This document shows, one piece after another, positions 6,603 to 7,852 of a DNA stretch of 7,852 bases. Position 1 is the stretch's first letter; every line of letters starts with the position of its first letter. This DNA is from an uncultured Chloroflexota bacterium (lineage in GTDB: Bacteria; Chloroflexota; Anaerolineae; Anaerolineales; Anaerolineaceae). The notes under the pieces were generated by a model that did not search any database, was not told where the DNA came from, and was given only the letters and a program-made list of their open reading frames with translations. Position numbers and translations under genes: made by a program. The stretch is from the NCBI GenBank assembly GCA_902795255.1, contig CADBKS010000205.1, positions 1 through 7,852 on the forward strand, given 5' to 3'.

Positions 6603-6635
6603 AAAAAGAACCGCCTCCCCTGCGGAAGGCGGTTC
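6603..6635 (-). terminator. Intrinsic terminator of the substrate-binding protein gene
   Basis: Read on the minus strand, GAACCGCCT (6635-6627) and AGGCGGTTC (6616-6608) form a 9-bp GC-rich stem with a 10-nt loop, followed by TTTTT (6607-6603). It lies only 22 nt past the stop codon of the minus-strand gene. On the plus strand there is no T tract, so termination of the ETF-like transcript here would be less efficient. Confidence 0.87.
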
Positions 6636-6657
6636 CTGATCATTCAGTCAGCCTGAA

Positions 6658-7852
6658 TTAGTAGCGGCCGAACTGGGCATCATTGTTGCCGGAGTTCGTG
6701 GTCCACATTTCAAGCATGTTGATCGGGTCGTTGAAGTCAGCGATCCAGCCATTACGGGCGATATCGTAGTTGCCGTCTTTACGTTCGTTGAGGAAGACAT
6801 TCCAGTCAATCGAGCGGATGGTCATGTTGATACCGACAGCGGCGAGGTCCTGCTGGATGCATTCCGCGATCGCAACGTGACCGGAAGTGGCATTGGTCAG
6901 GTATTCGAAGGAGATCGGGGTTTCATCGGAGAGCATACCGTTTTCATCGAATTTGAAGCCGGCGAATTCAAGCAGTTCGATCGCGCCGTCAACATCAACT
7001 TCGGTGTCATAGTAGCCGTCTTCAACCGGGTAATCCCAGGCAGCAGCATCCTTGAAGATGCCGCCGTTGCCGTCAGCCATACCTGCGGGCAGGAAGGATG
7101 TGGCGATCTTCTGACCGGTCTGGCCGACAGTGTCGATGATGTACTGGCGGTCAACAAGCAGACCAAAGGCTTTGCGCATGGCGTTCGCCTGTTCAGCAGT
7201 CTTGCCTTCGAACAGCGGGGACTTCACATTGAAGATCACGTAGTAGGTACCCAGTTCGTCAACGATGTGGAATTCGGGGTCGTTGGATTCGATGAGGGAA
7301 GCGATTTCATCGGTCGGAACGGTGTCAGCGAAATCAAGATCGCCGGCGCGGTAAGCGGCATAAATGGCAGTGTCATCAGCGGACAGCATGTATTCGATGC
7401 GTTCGATGGAGACATTGTCAGCATCGTACCAGTACGGGTTCTTGACGTAAACCATGGATTCATCATGGTTCCAGCTCTCCAAAGTGTAAGCACCGTTGGA
7501 GACGAAGCCGGCTTCCTGAGCCCAGGAACCGGGGTTGGTTTCCCAATCCGCGGCAGCTTCAACTTCAGACTGCTTCACAGGGAAGTAGGTCGGGAAAGCG
7601 ACCAGGTCGAGCATGTAAGCGCAGGGGCTGTTCAGGGTGACGACAACGGTCTTGGCATCCGGAGCGGAAACCTGCAGCGCATCGGCATCACCTTCCTGGA
7701 AGGCATCATAACCGGCGATAACGTCGAACATGTAAGCGTAGTCGGCAGCGGTCTTCGGATCGGCAGCACGCTTCCAGCTGTAGACGAAATCTTCAGCGGT
7801 CAGGTCGGAACCATCGGACCACTTCAGGCCGTCTTTCAGGGTGAAGGTATAG
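6658..7852 (-). CDS. Oligopeptide-type ABC transporter substrate-binding protein (5' end outside window; C-terminus short)
   Basis: A member of the SBP family 5 (OppA/DppA type), the extracytoplasmic lipoprotein that catches peptides or similar solutes for an ABC importer. The frame continues past the first internal Met (nt 7731) to the window edge, adding the family motif LKWSDGSDLTAEDFVYSWKR, so the true start and signal peptide lie outside. The 397 visible residues include GAYTLESWNHDESMVYVKNP, a Y-A-A-Y-R-A-G-D-L-D segment, MRKAFGLLVDRQYI, TSFLPAGM and the late family motif W-N-V-F-L-N-E-R-K-D-G-N-Y-D. It then stops at NSGNNDAQFGRY, where relatives go on with a 'SNPEYD' type segment and about 80 more residues. 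A terminator follows at once. The missing tail would normally complete the fold, so the gene may be a truncated or decayed copy, or a naturally short variant. Transporter permease or ATPase genes are not in view. Confidence 0.88.
   Translation of the reverse strand, partial: YTFTLKDGLKWSDGSDLTAEDFVYSWKRAADPKTAADYAYMFDVIAGYDAFQEGDADALQVSAPDAKTVVVTLNSPCAYMLDLVAFPTYFPVKQSEVEAAADWETNPGSWAQEAGFVSNGAYTLESWNHDESMVYVKNPYWYDADNVSIERIEYMLSADDTAIYAAYRAGDLDFADTVPTDEIASLIESNDPEFHIVDELGTYYVIFNVKSPLFEGKTAEQANAMRKAFGLLVDRQYIIDTVGQTGQKIATSFLPAGMADGNGGIFKDAAAWDYPVEDGYYDTEVDVDGAIELLEFAGFKFDENGMLSDETPISFEYLTNATSGHVAIAECIQQDLAAVGINMTIRSIDWNVFLNERKDGNYDIARNGWIADFNDPINMLEMWTTNSGNNDAQFGRY

Overview
The window looks like a chromosomal piece from an anaerobic Firmicute (Bacillota), most likely a Clostridia-type gut or rumen bacterium of moderate to high GC. 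The reasons are the methionine-synthase set (a short MetH with its reactivation domain as a separate small protein), a peptide-type ABC substrate-binding protein, an ETF-type domain, and secreted proteins with repeats common in that phylum. This placement rests on gene types, not on a database match.

Layout: (a) nt 2-835 (+) is the 3' part of a membrane-anchored, extracytoplasmic protein that starts before the window. (b) nt 836-1068 carries a plausible extended -10 promoter and a leader of about 180 nt with hairpins. (c) nt 1069-2579 (+) is a two-gene operon: metF (5,10-methylenetetrahydrofolate reductase), overlapping by ATGA a stand-alone cobalamin-dependent methionine synthase activation-domain protein. 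(d) nt 2580-3490 is an AT-rich region: a sigma-54-type promoter, a terminator hairpin about 70 nt downstream of its predicted start, a perfect -35 box, a 47-nt run of A, a -10-like box, a small secreted cysteine-rich protein (2890-3297), and a strong terminator with a 16-bp perfect stem. (e) nt 3503-5929 (+) is metH, followed closely by an unusual short gene (5978-6550) that resembles only the N-terminal half of ETF alpha. (f) Converging from the right on the minus strand is an oligopeptide-type substrate-binding protein (6658-7852, N-terminus outside the window). It stops short of the usual family C-terminus just before a strong terminator.

How the genes fit together: MetF makes 5-methyl-THF. 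MetH transfers the methyl group through cobalamin to homocysteine, giving methionine. The activation protein presumably rescues MetH when its cobalamin is oxidised, by presenting SAM for reductive methylation. The ETF-like gene behind metH may or may not belong to this job. The least ordinary part is the AT-rich insert between the two met units. There the promoter elements of the small secreted protein flank a long poly(A) tract, which suggests slippage-controlled (phase-variable) expression, next to a sigma-54 signal and an attenuator-like hairpin.
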